This document shows positions 20,863 to 32,686 of a DNA stretch of 64,000 nucleotides, one piece after another. The stretch covers positions 10,230,001 to 10,294,000 of the forward strand of contig JAMPIQ010000001.1 in assembly GCA_024699855.1 (NCBI GenBank). Direction: 5' to 3'. The notes under the pieces were generated by a model. The model saw nothing but the letters and a program-made list of their open reading frames with translations, ran no database searches and was not told where the DNA came from. A program made the position numbers and the translations under genes. Each line of letters opens with the position of its first letter. Within the stretch, counting starts at the first letter, position 1. This DNA is from Aphelenchoides besseyi. Lineage: Eukaryota > Nematoda > Chromadorea > Rhabditida > Aphelenchoididae.

Positions 20863-23615
20863 CTAAACACCGTAATTAAGGACCTTCTTCGAGATCTCGG
20901 ATCGCCATCTTTCCATCGAATCGTCGAGTTTTCGTTCGGATTTCAACTGCTCGCAGTCTTTGCGATAGTCGGTCGGACAGTCGCTTTTGAAGTGCAATTT
21001 TAGCGCCCAATCAACAGGAAAGTACGCCGTTCGAACTACGTTGCCGTGCAGACGATGCAAAGCAAAGTGATTGAAAACCGTTGCGGCGGTCGATGTGCTG
21101 AAAACCGGGATTCTAAACTTGGGGTCTTCAAACTCACCTAATGAAACTTTTGCCGCTAACTCCCGGCTCTTGAGCTTTGATTGATCGGTACTTTCGGCCC
21201 AAGAGGCCGAGTTCGTCGGCTTCAGAAGGAAACTTGAAAACATTTCGAACTGACAGCGAAGTCGCGTTCTGACGGAAATTCATCGTGAACTCGTCTATCA
21301 TTTGCGACCAATTGGCGTGTCGGAGCGGGATCACCAACTCGTCGGTGTCGACCAAAAGCACGTAGTCGTGGGTGTGTGCGTAACTGAAATTTGCATTTTA
21401 ACGAAAATTCACGGAGTTCGAAAGCTTTTTTTGTCATTTTCTGTAAAAATTACAAATCGATTGGCTGAAATGGAGCGCGTCGATTTGACACCCATCGATC
21501 TAGTCCACGCCTTCAACGCCGAACTCGTCGAGCTTTACAGTCAAACGTCGGGAACCATGTCGTACGAATCGTTCTTTCCGATTCCGATGTGTACATTACG
21601 TGATCCGATTTTTGTGAGTTTCGACATCTAATGATCAGCTTCGTGTGTGGGTTTTAGTGTGAACAAGATCAACGTGATCAGATCGTAGGAAGAGCGGGAG
21701 TCATGGCTCTACTCGACGGTGGAAGTGTTCCGGTGGTTGTGGACGTGGACGAACAGGCATTGGAGCGCGTGAATCGACGTCGAGAAGAACGCAAAACCGA
21801 AGACCCTGAAACCGGGATTTGCATCGAGATTGCAAAGTCGAAGAATGTGAACGATAAAACCGAAGACGCCGAAAGCGATCTTCTGTGCAACGTGAGTTCC
21901 AACTTCTTTCTTCAATCGCCTTTGCAGTTGATTGCCGAAGCTTTGAATCTGGCTTTAAGCGATGCGAATGTTTACGGCAAATCTCTGCGTATTTCCATTG
22001 GGACCACGAGTGGAAATCCACAACATCGAACCGTTGAGATGAACAGTGGATTCGAAAAGAAGGAGAAAACGAAAGAAGAAAAAGTCATGGATTTGAACGC
22101 CGTTTGTTCTCTTTAGACCTTAGGGTTCGATAGTACTTATTCAGATTAGAAACGTGGAGGACTTGAATGCGGTCACGGATTCTCGATCCCAAATCATCAG
22201 CACAATCACCACAATTTCAATGAAAGACGAAGACGTAGGCAACTATCATCTCAAGTCTCATTTCCTTTTCAGCGCAAAATCGCACAATTGGGACCGCCCA
22301 TTCACACGCCTCGCGAAATTCGTCGACGAACTTTGAGTGTCCGCTCGAGCAATTCGCGTGGCAGCTCATCGGAATCAACCGCTGTTTCTGCGGGATCGTG
22401 GTCCGAAAAGATGAAAAATTACGTCAAAAAGATTTGGCGCCGTTAACTTCGAATAAAAATGTTTACCGATAGAAACAGTCGTTGTAGGGTATCAGCTCAT
22501 TTCTTCGTTTCTGTGGATAATTTCCCCAAATATACGAATGTCGTTCCGTTGGTTCGTTTGAGGCGTTGCCGGGCAGAGTGAGATCGACCTGAACTGTCGA
22601 TCAATGGCAGGAGATCAAACTTACGATCGTCAGCGCATAGTCCATCGCTAAGGTTTCGATGAGCTGCCGAGTCTCCGGCGGCACGTGATAGACGTAGACG
22701 GTCGTGGAATCGGCACCCAAAGCGAATTGAAACAAAAACCATTCAGCTAAATCGCGTCTTTTGTCTTCGAAGAAATCGAGACCTTTGACACAAACGGCAA
22801 CTTTGGATTCCCCAGTTCGCCGTCGATCTTCTTGTGAGACGAGAGTCACGGGCAGAAACGTTGTGTTCAAGTTCGGACATCGTTTTCCTTTCAACGTAAC
22901 TGCTGCGCCGCCGATGACTTCGAAATCATTCGGAAGTCCACAGGTGATCAGATACTGCACAGAGACAGCAATCAAATCAATCAGTTTGAATTTACCGGAT
23001 TGTAGAATGTTAGTCGTGGGTCCCAAGCACGTTGCCAAATCAAACGGAAATGTGCACGAACTCTCAGCGTTTGATCGTATCGATTGACTATGTGACAGAA
23101 CCAATTCTCGTCTTCCCGAACAACGTGAAATGTCGAAGCCAGAATCTGAAGAGAATCGGAACTCAAACAACGTCTTCAACTCACTTGAATCGAAGTGCGC
23201 AGTTTCGGAAACAGCGAATTGCTCCGACGATCTTCGTAGGCTGAAAACAACCACCATCGAGACTGTTGAAGCCAACCGCTTTCCTGAACATTCAAATCGG
23301 CAAATCGATTCGAACACCCAAGATATATTTCGGGCATCCGTTCATTTTCGATCACCGGTGCGATTTCCGCGTCGCCCTTCAAGTCAACTTTCAAGATTTA
23401 AGACTTGAAACAATTACCTTCGCTAGAGCCTGCAGATAGCGACGTGCTTCAACCTCTTCGGCGGTCTCGTTGATCGGCAGTTGATGCGGATAGTCTTCGG
23501 CCAAATCGAGCAGATCATCCAACTGGTTCCAAATGGACCACAAGTAAACGAACTGAACGACCAAAACCACACAAATCCAACGCCGCCAACGTCTTCCCGC
23601 ACATCGTTGGAACAT
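20863..23615 (-). CDS. GT92 (DUF23) family glycosyltransferase
   Basis: A type II Golgi membrane enzyme of glycosyltransferase family 92, which in C. elegans includes a galactosyltransferase acting on N-glycan core fucose. The start (ATG 23615, MFQRCAGRRWRRW) has a basic cytosolic tail then the membrane helix ICVVLVVQFVYLWSIW. The lumenal catalytic part shows the family blocks SKVAVCVKGLDFFEDKR, LAEWFLFQFALGADSTTVYVY and YNDCFYR. Across one long intron come YAHTHDYVLLVDTDELVIP, where DTDE is the DxD-type metal motif, and a C-terminal NHFALHRLHGN. The intron between YNDCFYR and YAHTHDY spans about 22464 to 21386 and contains a whole antisense gene. Other introns are short. Confidence 0.9.
21470..22446 (+). 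CDS. Unknown protein encoded by a gene nested antisense in the GT92 intron
   Basis: A five-exon plus-strand gene lies wholly inside one minus-strand GT92 intron. It starts MERVDLTPIDLVHAFNAELV (ATG 21470) and is joined by four short GT-AG introns in consistent phase (after PIF, LLCN, DLNA and KDED) to TAA 22446, giving about 269 residues. It continues CEQDQRDQIVGRAGVMALL, VVVDVDEQALERVNRRREE and LIAEALNLALSDANVYG. It ends with a Ser-rich segment and a basic tail, MKNYVKKIWRR. There is no signal peptide or membrane helix, so it is probably intracellular. I recognise no domain. The consistent splice chain and lack of stops make it a real gene rather than a shadow. Confidence 0.75.
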
Positions 23616-24282
23616 CACAAAGTCAATTAACGGTGGTCATAATAAATGACTGTTAGGTTAAAAGACGAAGGAAGTTTGCCGAATTTACTCCAACGGTTGT
23701 AACCGAGAAACTTATTTTTGCGTCTTCATTGGCGGTACACGTGCGCTTTCATTCGGACTTCAAGGTCACGTCGGATTGCAGTTGAGATCTCTTCGACTTG
23801 TTGAAGTGATTGGGAATCCTTTGAGCCTTTGGACGTTTTTTCCAAATGTTCCCGGCTGTTCCGATCGTTCTTTTTGCCGTTTTTTTTGGGCCAAATCGCT
23901 TTTTGCCGTCGACCTCTTGACCCGTGATCTTTCAGCTTCAAAACACGTCGTTCACTTTGATTTGCTTATTTTCGCTTGAGCTGCGATTGCGTTCATTTTC
24001 GATGAGAAACAAATTCCTTTTGCGTTTCCCAAAACTTTCGCTCTGACCGCGCACCAACAAGCTCAGTCGGACGCACAACGAACATGAAGCAGAGACGAAC
24101 CACGCAAAGGGAGTCCATTCGCCGGCGCTGCTTTTTCAGCTCGGCGTTTTTTCCCTGTCCCTCAGCCTCCGAAATTATCCCCCACCAGTTCGGCTAATGA
24201 TTACACATTTCAGATCTCGCCAGCTTCATCGGCGTATGTTGGTGTGAAGTTAAGCGGGTATACGGCACTGAGTTCTATCGAA
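23616..24282. other. Divergent promoter region between GT92 and cullin-3
   Basis: About 670 bp. A minus-strand open frame at 23726-23941 encodes a basic polar peptide (GRRQKAIWPKKNGKKNDRN, then IRRDLEVRMKAHVYRQ) but lacks an ATG. The block 23.7-24.2 kb is CpG-rich like the 18-20.5 kb region. It may hold a small unrecognised gene; the evidence is too weak to call one. Confidence 0.4.
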
Positions 24283-27071
24283 ATGTCTCGAAATCATCAG
24301 CCGAGAATGCGAATTCGTGCGTTTCCTGTGAGTTTACAGCCAACTATTCAATCGACTCTCCATGTTGTAGACCGCCATGAACAACGAATTCATCGACAAC
24401 ACCTGGGAAATGTTGCAGAAGGCGTTGATGGAAATTCTGCACAAAAACAACTCGGGACTGAGTTTCGAAGAATTGTACCGAAACGCTTACACGATGGTAC
24501 TTCACAAACGCGGCGACATGCTCTATTCGGGGCTTCACGACGTCGTTACGGAGCATTTGAAAACGACCGTAAGTTCGAAACGATTTGGCTTTTGAATTGT
24601 CTTTAGATCTGCAAAAAAGTCGTGGATTCGTTGCACAACAATTTTCTGGATACGTTGAACAAAATTTGGTCCGATCATACCACCGCCATGGTTATGATCC
24701 GCGACATTCTGATGTACATGGATCGTGTCTATGTGTCTCAAGCACGTGTGGAGCCGGTCTATAACTTGGGTTTGCATTTGTTCCGCAACGAGATCATCAG
24801 TCATTCGGCGATCAATCAGCAGTTAAAAGTGGGACTTTGCAGTTTCGAATTGTTTTCAATGTTTTTTAGGAAACACTGTTGAATATGATCGCGTTGGAGC
24901 GAAGCAAAGAAGCGATTGAATGGATTGATTTGAAGAACGCGTGTCAAATGCTAGTCACTTTGGGTTTTGACGATCGTGTTTACTACGAGGAACAATTCGA
25001 AAGTTTGTTTCTCAGCGAATCCACCCAATTCTATCGTGACGCTTCGCAAGTGTTTCTCGAAGGCAACAGCGCTTCGGTTTACATCAAGAAGGTAAACGAG
25101 TGTTTGGAGGAGGAGACGCAACGCTCAAAACGCTATTTGGACGAAATCACCGAGTTGAAGATCATTCAAGTAGGCAGTTGAAATGATTAGGATTTATCTA
25201 TTGAATTTTCAGGTTTTGAAAGACGAACTAATCACTCGTCACATGCAAACGGTGGTCGAAATGGAGAACTCGGGAATGGTGTTTATGTTAACGAATGAAC
25301 GGGTTCAGGATCTGCGTGAGATGTACGAGTTGTTTAAAAAGGTTCCAGACGGTCCACGCATTATGACCACACAAATGAGCAAGTTTCTGCGTGAACGTGG
25401 AAAGAGTTTAACCGACGAGACGGATAGTCCGAATCCCATTCAATTTGTTCAGGTTAGTTGGTTGAAAGTTGAACGATTAAGCAATTGGTTTAGAGCCTGA
25501 TTGATCTCAAAGACCAATTCGACAAATTTCTCGAGCAATCTTTTCTCAACGACAAAGAATTCAAGAAGGCGATTCAGACCGATTTTGAGTTCTTTTTCAA
25601 TCAAAACAAGAAGAGTCCCGAGTTTCTGTCGTTGTACATTGATGACAAATTAAAGAAAGGATCTAAAACCGTAAGTCCAAACAAGCCATTCATTCATCAG
25701 ACTTTTCAGTTGAATGAGGGAGACGCGGAACGGGTTCTGGACAAAGCCATGGTCCTCTTCAAGTTTCTTGAGGACAAAGACGTTTTCGAACGGTTCGTTT
25801 AAAAGAAATCAGACGTAAACTTATCAGAACGGTTTTCAGCTACTACAAAACCAATTTGGCCAAACGTCTGCTTTTCAATCGTAGCAATTCGGACGACGCA
25901 GAGAAGTCGATGATTCTGAAGCTGAAAGTACGTTTTCATCGTTTTCGTTCACTTCAACTTTGTTTTGATTTTAGTCGGAATGCGGTTGCCAATTCACAAG
26001 CAAACTCGAGGGCATGTTCAAAGACATGACTTTGTCCGAATCAATCATGAGCGAATACCGCAATCACCCCGAGTCTGCCAACAATAACATCGAGTTGAAT
26101 GTTCACGTTTTGACTCAAGTTTACTGGCCAACTACTCAAATCCGGCCGTGCAAATTGCCGGAAGCCGCACGTATGGCGTTCGCATCCTTCGAACGTTTCT
26201 ACACGACCAAACATCAAGGCCGAAAAATCGCTTTGAATCCGGCACTAGGAACCGCCGACTTGAAAGCCACTTTCTACGGTGCACAAGCAATGGATCAAAC
26301 CAGTCAAGAGGTCGGGTCTGCGGTTGTTAACTGATTGCTGAGATTTGTTTTAGGAATCCGAACGAGCGGCACCATCAAACGGACTGAGACGTCGGGGAGA
26401 GGAAACGAAAATTTTGCAAGTTTCCACCGGTCAGATGGTTGTTCTGATGCAATTCAATTCCGTACAACAAATAACTTTTGCGGTATGTTCAGTCAAAATT
26501 TAATGATCTCCGAGTTTCAGAATCTTCTTGAAGCTACGGATATTCCCGAGAAAGAAGCCAAAAAGGCGTTGCAAGCGTTGGCTATGGGAAAACTTGCTCA
26601 ACGAATTTTGTGTCGTCGTGGTACCGGAAAAGAAATCGGTTAGTTTTCAAGTTACAATTTACTTAACTCTTCAATGTTTTCAGAGCCTTCGGACGTATTT
26701 TATGTTAACGATGCTTTCACGTCGAAACTTTATCGTATACGCGTTCAAAATGTTTCGGGTCGAGGTGGCGAAAGCGATCCGGAACGCCGTGAGACGTTGA
26801 AAAAGGTCGAAGACGATCGTAAACATGAGATTGAAGCCGCAATTGTTCGTGTAATGAAGGCTCGCAAGACGTTGATTCACAACGATCTGATTACCGAGGT
26901 TTGTTTTTCAATGAGAAGCCAAAAACTTTTCGTTTTCAGGTGACTAGTCAGTTGTCTTCTCGCTTTATGCCCGATCCAATGTTGATTAAGAAGCGCATTG
27001 AATCGTTGATTGAACGTGAGTATCTGAAACGTGATCAGGAAAACCACAAGAAGTACCAATACTTGGCGTAA
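24283..27071 (+). CDS. cul-3: Cullin-3, scaffold of BTB-type ubiquitin ligases
   Basis: The scaffold of CRL3 E3 ligases. It binds BTB substrate adaptors at its N-terminus and the RING protein Rbx1 at its C-terminus. The start [15 protein letters not shown] is followed by [16 protein letters not shown] and [19 protein letters not shown], the Cul3 N-terminal repeat. The cullin homology domain includes [20 protein letters not shown] and [19 protein letters not shown]. The C-terminal winged helix carries [20 protein letters not shown], with the NEDD8-acceptor lysine in VMKARK. It ends [18 protein letters not shown], the invariant cullin tail. About ten short introns. Length and ends match the family, so the protein is complete. 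Confidence 0.97.
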
Positions 27072-27423
27072 AGTTCTTTGTTATCCATGTGTAAATGAAT
27101 TTGTTTTCAAATACGGGCGATATATTTTGTTTAGTTGAATGTTTATCGAGGTCGGTGTTATTTTTACTTTCTTTTTTTCGCCAAAAGAAATTTCGTTTAT
27201 TAAATAAGCAATATTAAGTTGTATATCATACGTCTGTCTGCCCATCTTATGTTCGAAATAAACGATTCAATGTTATTCATACGAACTTTATTAACACTAA
27301 TTAGAAGAACAAAATGCGACTGTGTGTCGAACCCGATTTATTTTACGTTTGCTGATTAGAAATCTGGGAACATTCACAAGAAGTTAGAGTTCATAGAAAT
27401 AAGTGATTAAACGAGAAATAGCT
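27072..27423. other. Tail-to-tail spacer between cullin-3 and ZnT
   Basis: About 350 bp of AT-rich sequence with several poly-A-signal-like hexamers on both strands. No gene seen; two 3' UTRs are expected. Confidence 0.45.
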
Positions 27424-28977
27424 CTAATTAGTTGGCGGAATACACTGATCGCAGTTCTGTGTTTCTTGTTGGTAATCTTCAATTTGAATGGTCGTCTCGT
27501 GCACTCCGAACTGCTTTCGCAGCATAATCGTCGAGTTCTTGAGAATCAGTTGGGCATCCGTCTCGTGATCGATTTCGAGATGCGCTGATAAGGCGATGCG
27601 ATTCATCGTCAGTGCCTAAAAACATGGGAATCAGTAATTGAGTTTTCAGATTTCCCTACCCAAATACGAAGATCGTGAACCTTTCGTACACCCTCGATTC
27701 TTTCCAACGCATCGAAGACCAATCGAAAATCAATGCTCGACGGACGACCTGAAATCTATGGTTGAAACGAACGATAATCAGCAGACGCACCTTCCAACAA
27801 CACAACAAGTGCATCACGAACAATGTAAACGGTCGTACAAACAACAATAACCGAAAAGAGTAGAGTGCAAATCGGATCAACGACTGCCCATTCTTCCTTG
27901 AATTCGAAAGTCATAACCGTGCTGACAACGTCAACTACTTACATTCCACAAGATTATCAATGCGGCTATCAGTACACCAACACTTTGAATCATGTCTCCA
28001 AGAACATGAATAAATGCCGCTCTGACATTTATATTAATGTCCGAGTGTCCGTTCTCTGTTGGTTGCTCTTCGATGGCAACTCCCAAATTTATCGGAGTTC
28101 GTGAGCTTTGATGCGAATGTCCGGAGGTTTCGCCGCCGCCCAATCCCGAGTGCGAATGGCCATGACCTCCGTAATACAACAGAAGACCCATTCTATACAT
28201 TCAACATGAAATACGAGAAGAATCGGAACTTACATCAAGTTAACTCCCACACCAATACCCGCAGTAATGGCCATGATTTCTGCTTTGATTTCGTATTCCT
28301 TTTGTACAATCCGATCAACAGCCAAGTAGACAAGAACTCCAGTCACCACCCAAATTAGAAAAACAGATATAAACGCACCAACAACCTCTGAAATTAACAA
28401 ACTGAAGAAACGATAGACGAACAGACAAACCTGCACGATGCCAACCGAAACTCATCCGTTGCGAAGCGGGACGACTCGCCAAATACAACGAGAACAACGA
28501 AATCAACATACTCGCCAAATCTGTGAGCTGAAAGTTGAACATCAAGATCGAATTCTCTTCTACATAAACACACCAAATGTGCAGCATCGGTAATGATCGC
28601 TAACGAACCGGCCCAAACTCCACCAACAACTTCGCAGATCATGAAAAACAAACAAACGATCACCGAGAGCCAAAGAACTCGAATCGCACGTTTTTTCGTT
28701 TCCTGTTGTGATGACGACAGTTCATGGCAATGGAAACCTTCCGAACTGTTCTCTGATCCTTGTGATCCATAATCGAGCCTAAATCTCTCAAGTCAAACAA
28801 TCGAACATCGAACAACCATTTTGGGTGATTAAACAAAACCATCCGTCCAATTAGGTAAAAATCAAAATGAAATTCTCACAAAATAAAATTTTTCTTAAAA
28901 AATGCGAAATCAACTTACACCTCTTCAGTTTGATCCACTGAAATCAGTCTTCTCCGCTCCTCATTGTTTCTGGACAT
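27424..28977 (-). CDS. Zinc exporter of the ZnT/SLC30 (CDF) family, ZnT2/3/4/8-like
   Basis: A zinc/proton antiporter that moves zinc out of the cytosol into vesicles or out of the cell. The start MSRNNEERRRLISVDQTEE leads through a polar His-containing region (GFHCHELSSSQQE) to six membrane helices. The metal site is visible: H-x3-D type residues in helix 2 (ITDAAHLLTD) and in helix 5 (HVLGDMIQSVGVL). Between helices 4 and 5 is a His-rich loop (GGHGHSHSGLGGGETSGHSH), typical of this subfamily. The cytosolic C-terminal domain includes DFRLVFDALERIEGVRKVHD and HLEIDHETDAQLIL. Complete, with about seven short introns. In C. elegans the nearest types are TTM-1 and CDF-2; which one cannot be fixed. 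Confidence 0.92.
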
Positions 28978-29555
28978 CTGGAGAGCAGTCAGTTTGTCTA
29001 AACAGTTAAATGAAATTAACCGGCAATTTTCTCTCTAAAAACGGACCTACAACGTAGACACGATGCCGCTGAAACAACAACAAACATACGAAGAGAAATT
29101 GAAGTAAAAAACGCGAAAGAAAAAGTCGCGACACGCCGATCAACAATACGCGAATTGCAAACTAGAAACCCCAATCTCGACGTAATTTTGTGACCATTTG
29201 AGATTGTCGTATAGTCGACTGATTGTCAACTTAACGGGATCGATAGCTTTATAACAGAACAAAAGCTTGTCTCAGAATCAGTTGATTTTGTTTTTGAGAT
29301 TGAGCACAACAAATTAGTCAAACCAAACAAACTGTTCGTCATCAGTTGGGGTGTTAGAGCAACGCCAAAACGTTTGAGCAACACAACTCGGCGTTGGGAG
29401 ATAAGAATGCAGAGCTGAATTGCTTATCATCCCACAGTCATTTTCACTGATATTGAAAAAAGAAAGCTTAGTGAGTAATTGGTTCAACTGCCAAATCGTT
29501 GAAATGATCACAAATTTCTTAATTTATTGGATGATTGACTGTACAAAACAAATGC
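28978..29555. other. Promoter of ZnT and 3' flank of ZMAT2
   Basis: About 580 bp. No coding potential is recognised. It should contain the ZnT promoter and the 3' UTR of the ZMAT2 gene. Confidence 0.45.
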
Positions 29556-30341
29556 TCAATGATTCTTCTTCGATCCACCAAATCCGGACAGTCCCATCAT
29601 TTTGTAGAGCTCGTCGTCCTGCTGATCCACGACCGTTTCGTCCTCATCGACCGGCGCCGAACGTTTGCGGTTTTTTTGTTCGCGCTTTTGTCGCTTCCAA
29701 TCGGCCATCTTCGCTTCTTCTTCACGAACCTCTTCATCGATGTCTTCGTCCTTCTTTCTTTTATCTTTTTCTTCTAAAAAACAAGTTGGATAGAGGTCGA
29801 AACTGGCTACTTACTTTCAACTCGTTTCTCCGCCAATTTCGCTTTGATGTCGTCGATGGTTGATCGTTTGACTTTCATCGAGTAGCCCATGTTCCGCTGA
29901 TGACTTTTGCCATTGATATGATCGAGATAATTGATGGAATCTTTGATCACGCAGTCACAGATTTCGCAGTGGTAACCACCGGTGTCTACGGACATCGTGT
30001 TTTTGTTGAGAACTACTTGCTTTCCAATTCGACTCTCCAAATCAAGCTAAATATATTCGATAAAAACAAAATCTGAAGAAGACTCACGGATTCAGTTCGT
30101 GCTTCCAACAAACGTTTTGGTGGTGGCGGTTTGGTTGGATCGTTGACCTTCGACTTCTTGCCTTTACCGGACTTTCTTTCCGCTTCTTCTTGTTCCTTTG
30201 TGGCCCGTTCATTTGCTTTAATCGAGTATCTAAAAGTAAAACTGAAAATAACGAAAGGAAGTGAACCCACTCGGTGGTGTCCCAAGTTCGCCGATGAGTT
30301 CCGCCCGAAGCCGACGAGCCGGATTTTCCGTAGAACGACAT
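29556..30341 (-). CDS. ZMAT2/Snu23, U1-type zinc-finger splicing factor of the tri-snRNP
   Basis: A spliceosomal B-complex protein. The start [20 protein letters not shown] is followed by [19 protein letters not shown], a basic linker with [16 protein letters not shown], and [15 protein letters not shown]. The matrin/U1-type C2H2 finger is [19 protein letters not shown] then [12 protein letters not shown] coiled basic tail ([30 protein letters not shown]) ends [14 protein letters not shown]. All blocks match ZMAT2 in order and the length (about 200 residues) is normal. Two or three short introns. Confidence 0.94.
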
Positions 30342-30731
30342 TGTACAATTGCTGAGAATGTCACCACAGGCCTGGAAATTTTATCGAAGAAAAAGCCAGT
30401 GACTGAAATGCGGAAAGGACTTCAGCGCTAAACAGAGTTTTGAACGAAGTTATTGGTTCATCGATTTCTTATAACCTACCGAGTCTTAACATTGCGATGG
30501 TCAACCATGAGGTTAGCGATGATTTTAGGACTATAAGATTGCACAAACGAGAAAATAGAATCTTTAAAGCAATTGCTCAAAAACCAATTCAACAGCGTGT
30601 TCGTCATTTTAGTCCTCAAACATTCTCGGATTCAACAAACAAACCGAAACATAAGGGTATCGTATGAATTTCGTCTTAATATCAAATTTATAGTAATTCA
30701 AGAATGTACTCTTTCGAATTGTTTTGTAGTC
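30342..30731. other. Divergent promoter region between ZMAT2 and the receptor-like gene
   Basis: About 390 bp. Short plus-strand open frames (30440-30720) lack any recognisable domain. The first exon of the receptor gene could lie further upstream than the ATG chosen. Confidence 0.4.
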
Positions 30732-32436
30732 ATGACTGAGATCCAGAAATTGCAAATCGCCTTATCCAGATATTATCCCATGTGGAACTACTTCGATCGC
30801 AGATGTGTGAAGTTTCCATCATTAGATATGAGATGCCAGATGGCCGGTTTGATAGTGGAAGTAAAGTTGTTAGAAAGAAAATCAAATGGTCGATGTTTAG
30901 ATCTACAACACGATTGCTATGGACTTAAATCTAGAAATTAAGGCTTACGATTGGGGAAAGGTATCGTACATAGAACACTTGGACAGTCTCTACAATGGAA
31001 CTGTCGACCTTCTCGGGTACTTTTAAGCCAATTCACTAATCAGAAATCGGCCTTTAGATTCACATTCGAACGAACAAAACAGCGCGATGAGTTGTACGAT
31101 TTTTCCGAAGCACTTTATGACGTAAGTTTGACTTTTTTAGCTGATTTTAATTTTTGTTTTAGGCAAAAACTCGTTTAGCTGTTCGACGCCAAGACACTTC
31201 GATGCCGAGTATTTTCGATTTCTTCAAAGTTTTTGGTTGGAACTTGTGGTTAATGTTTGCGGCGTCGTTTCTACTTTTCACCACAATCGGTTTGATTGTG
31301 CGTTTTGTTGAATGGCGATTTGTGTTGCGAAATCGATTGGACACTTTTGAAGTAAGCGAACAAAACCAAATTAACGATCGTTTAGCTTGTTTGGCGAATG
31401 GCCAGATTGCAGTTGATTCAACACGAGCGAATCGAATACAAATTGATTTCCGGTAGAGTTCAAATTAACAACATTACCTGATTGTTTAGGGAATTTTTCC
31501 GTTTTGACTTTTGGTTTCTTGCAATGTGCAGTTCTTCTTGGGTTTGTGTTTTACTGTAACCATCCAGTTCAATCATATAGGCTCTACAACTCCTATGTTA
31601 TTGGAGTAGCTATTCGAGATAAGAACGCGTATCCGTTTAAAAGCAACGAGTTGTTTCGCGTTTTACGTGAAAAACGCTATTCATTTGTCACAGCTTATAG
31701 AGGTGAATGGTCAGTGAGGAATTTACGGTTTCCTGATTGTGTTTTAGGTATTTTGAAATGATTGAATCATCGACTGCGTATCCATTCTATGAGCTTAAAC
31801 AAGCAATGGTCAACAATCCGGTTCAAGAACTTGGAGGTAAACATGAAGTTCTTGACGCTGTGAACACGGCCAACAAAATTGCGGTGCTTCAAGACGACAA
31901 CTACGATTCCTACCTAGCCGAGAAGCTCTATTGTGATTTGGTTTATTTGGAGAGTCCTTTTCCACCAGTTTGTCTTCTTGTTTATCCTGATCATTGTTTG
32001 TTTAGATAGACCAGAGGATTATGATGCGTAAAAATCATCCACTCGTAAGTTCAAAGTTTTGTACTCAAATTAAGCGATCACAGTTGGCTCGAATTAACCA
32101 AAGTATTATCAACAACCGTGTTAAGATCTATGCTATCTATCGAACTTATTACAAGTATCGGAAGTAAGATCATTTTCATCAGCACATTTCTAACTCGTTG
32201 CATTTAGTACATCAAATTGCGATGGTGTTAGACATCGCGCAAAACCATTAAGTTAGTAATAATATTAGACTGCATGACGCTCGTGTTCAGATATTGATCC
32301 ATACATCGGAGTCATGATCGTTTACTCAATTGGGATTATTTTCGCACTTTTCGCTTTTGGCACCGAATCATTTCTTGCCGTACCACGGCATCTCAACAAT
32401 TTGGTCATTAGACTAAGATTGACACTTACTGTTTGA
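30732..32436 (+). CDS. Divergent ionotropic glutamate receptor-like membrane protein
   Basis: This resembles the small nematode ionotropic-receptor-like proteins that keep only the ligand-binding and channel parts. From ATG 30732 the first half of the binding domain reads LQIALSRYYPMWNYF, then QMAGLIVEIYNTIAMDLNLE, IKAYDWGKVSYIEHL and DSLYNGTVDLLG, the GxxVEL-x-LNL-x-NGSVDLLG pattern of the family. An M1-type helix follows (FDFFKVFGWNLWLMFAASFL). An M3-type helix is LTFGFLQCAVLLGFVFYCN. A second binding half includes SNELFRVLREKRYSFVTAY and AVLQDDNYDSYLAEKLYC. A last helix is VMIVYSIGIIFALFAFGTES. No clear pore-loop (M2) is seen between M1 and M3. The start and the last two exons are approximate. 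Ligand unknown. Confidence 0.66.
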
Positions 32437-32686
32437 TAAATTTGATGTGCAGTTCTCAGCCATCGTATTAACTACGCACTTGTTTCCAATTCAGAAAGAT
32501 TGCTATAAGAAAGTCGTTTACTCAAACAAAACGAACCAACAAACTCGAAAAGTCATTTTGGCTTATAAACACGAAATTTAGCACAACAGGAACGGAGATA
32601 AATGAAAATCATCTAGTTTTTTACGCACAAGCAAATGGCAAATAGGATACAAGTCCAGAAGAAAGATCGCTTCCGATTTCACGAGC

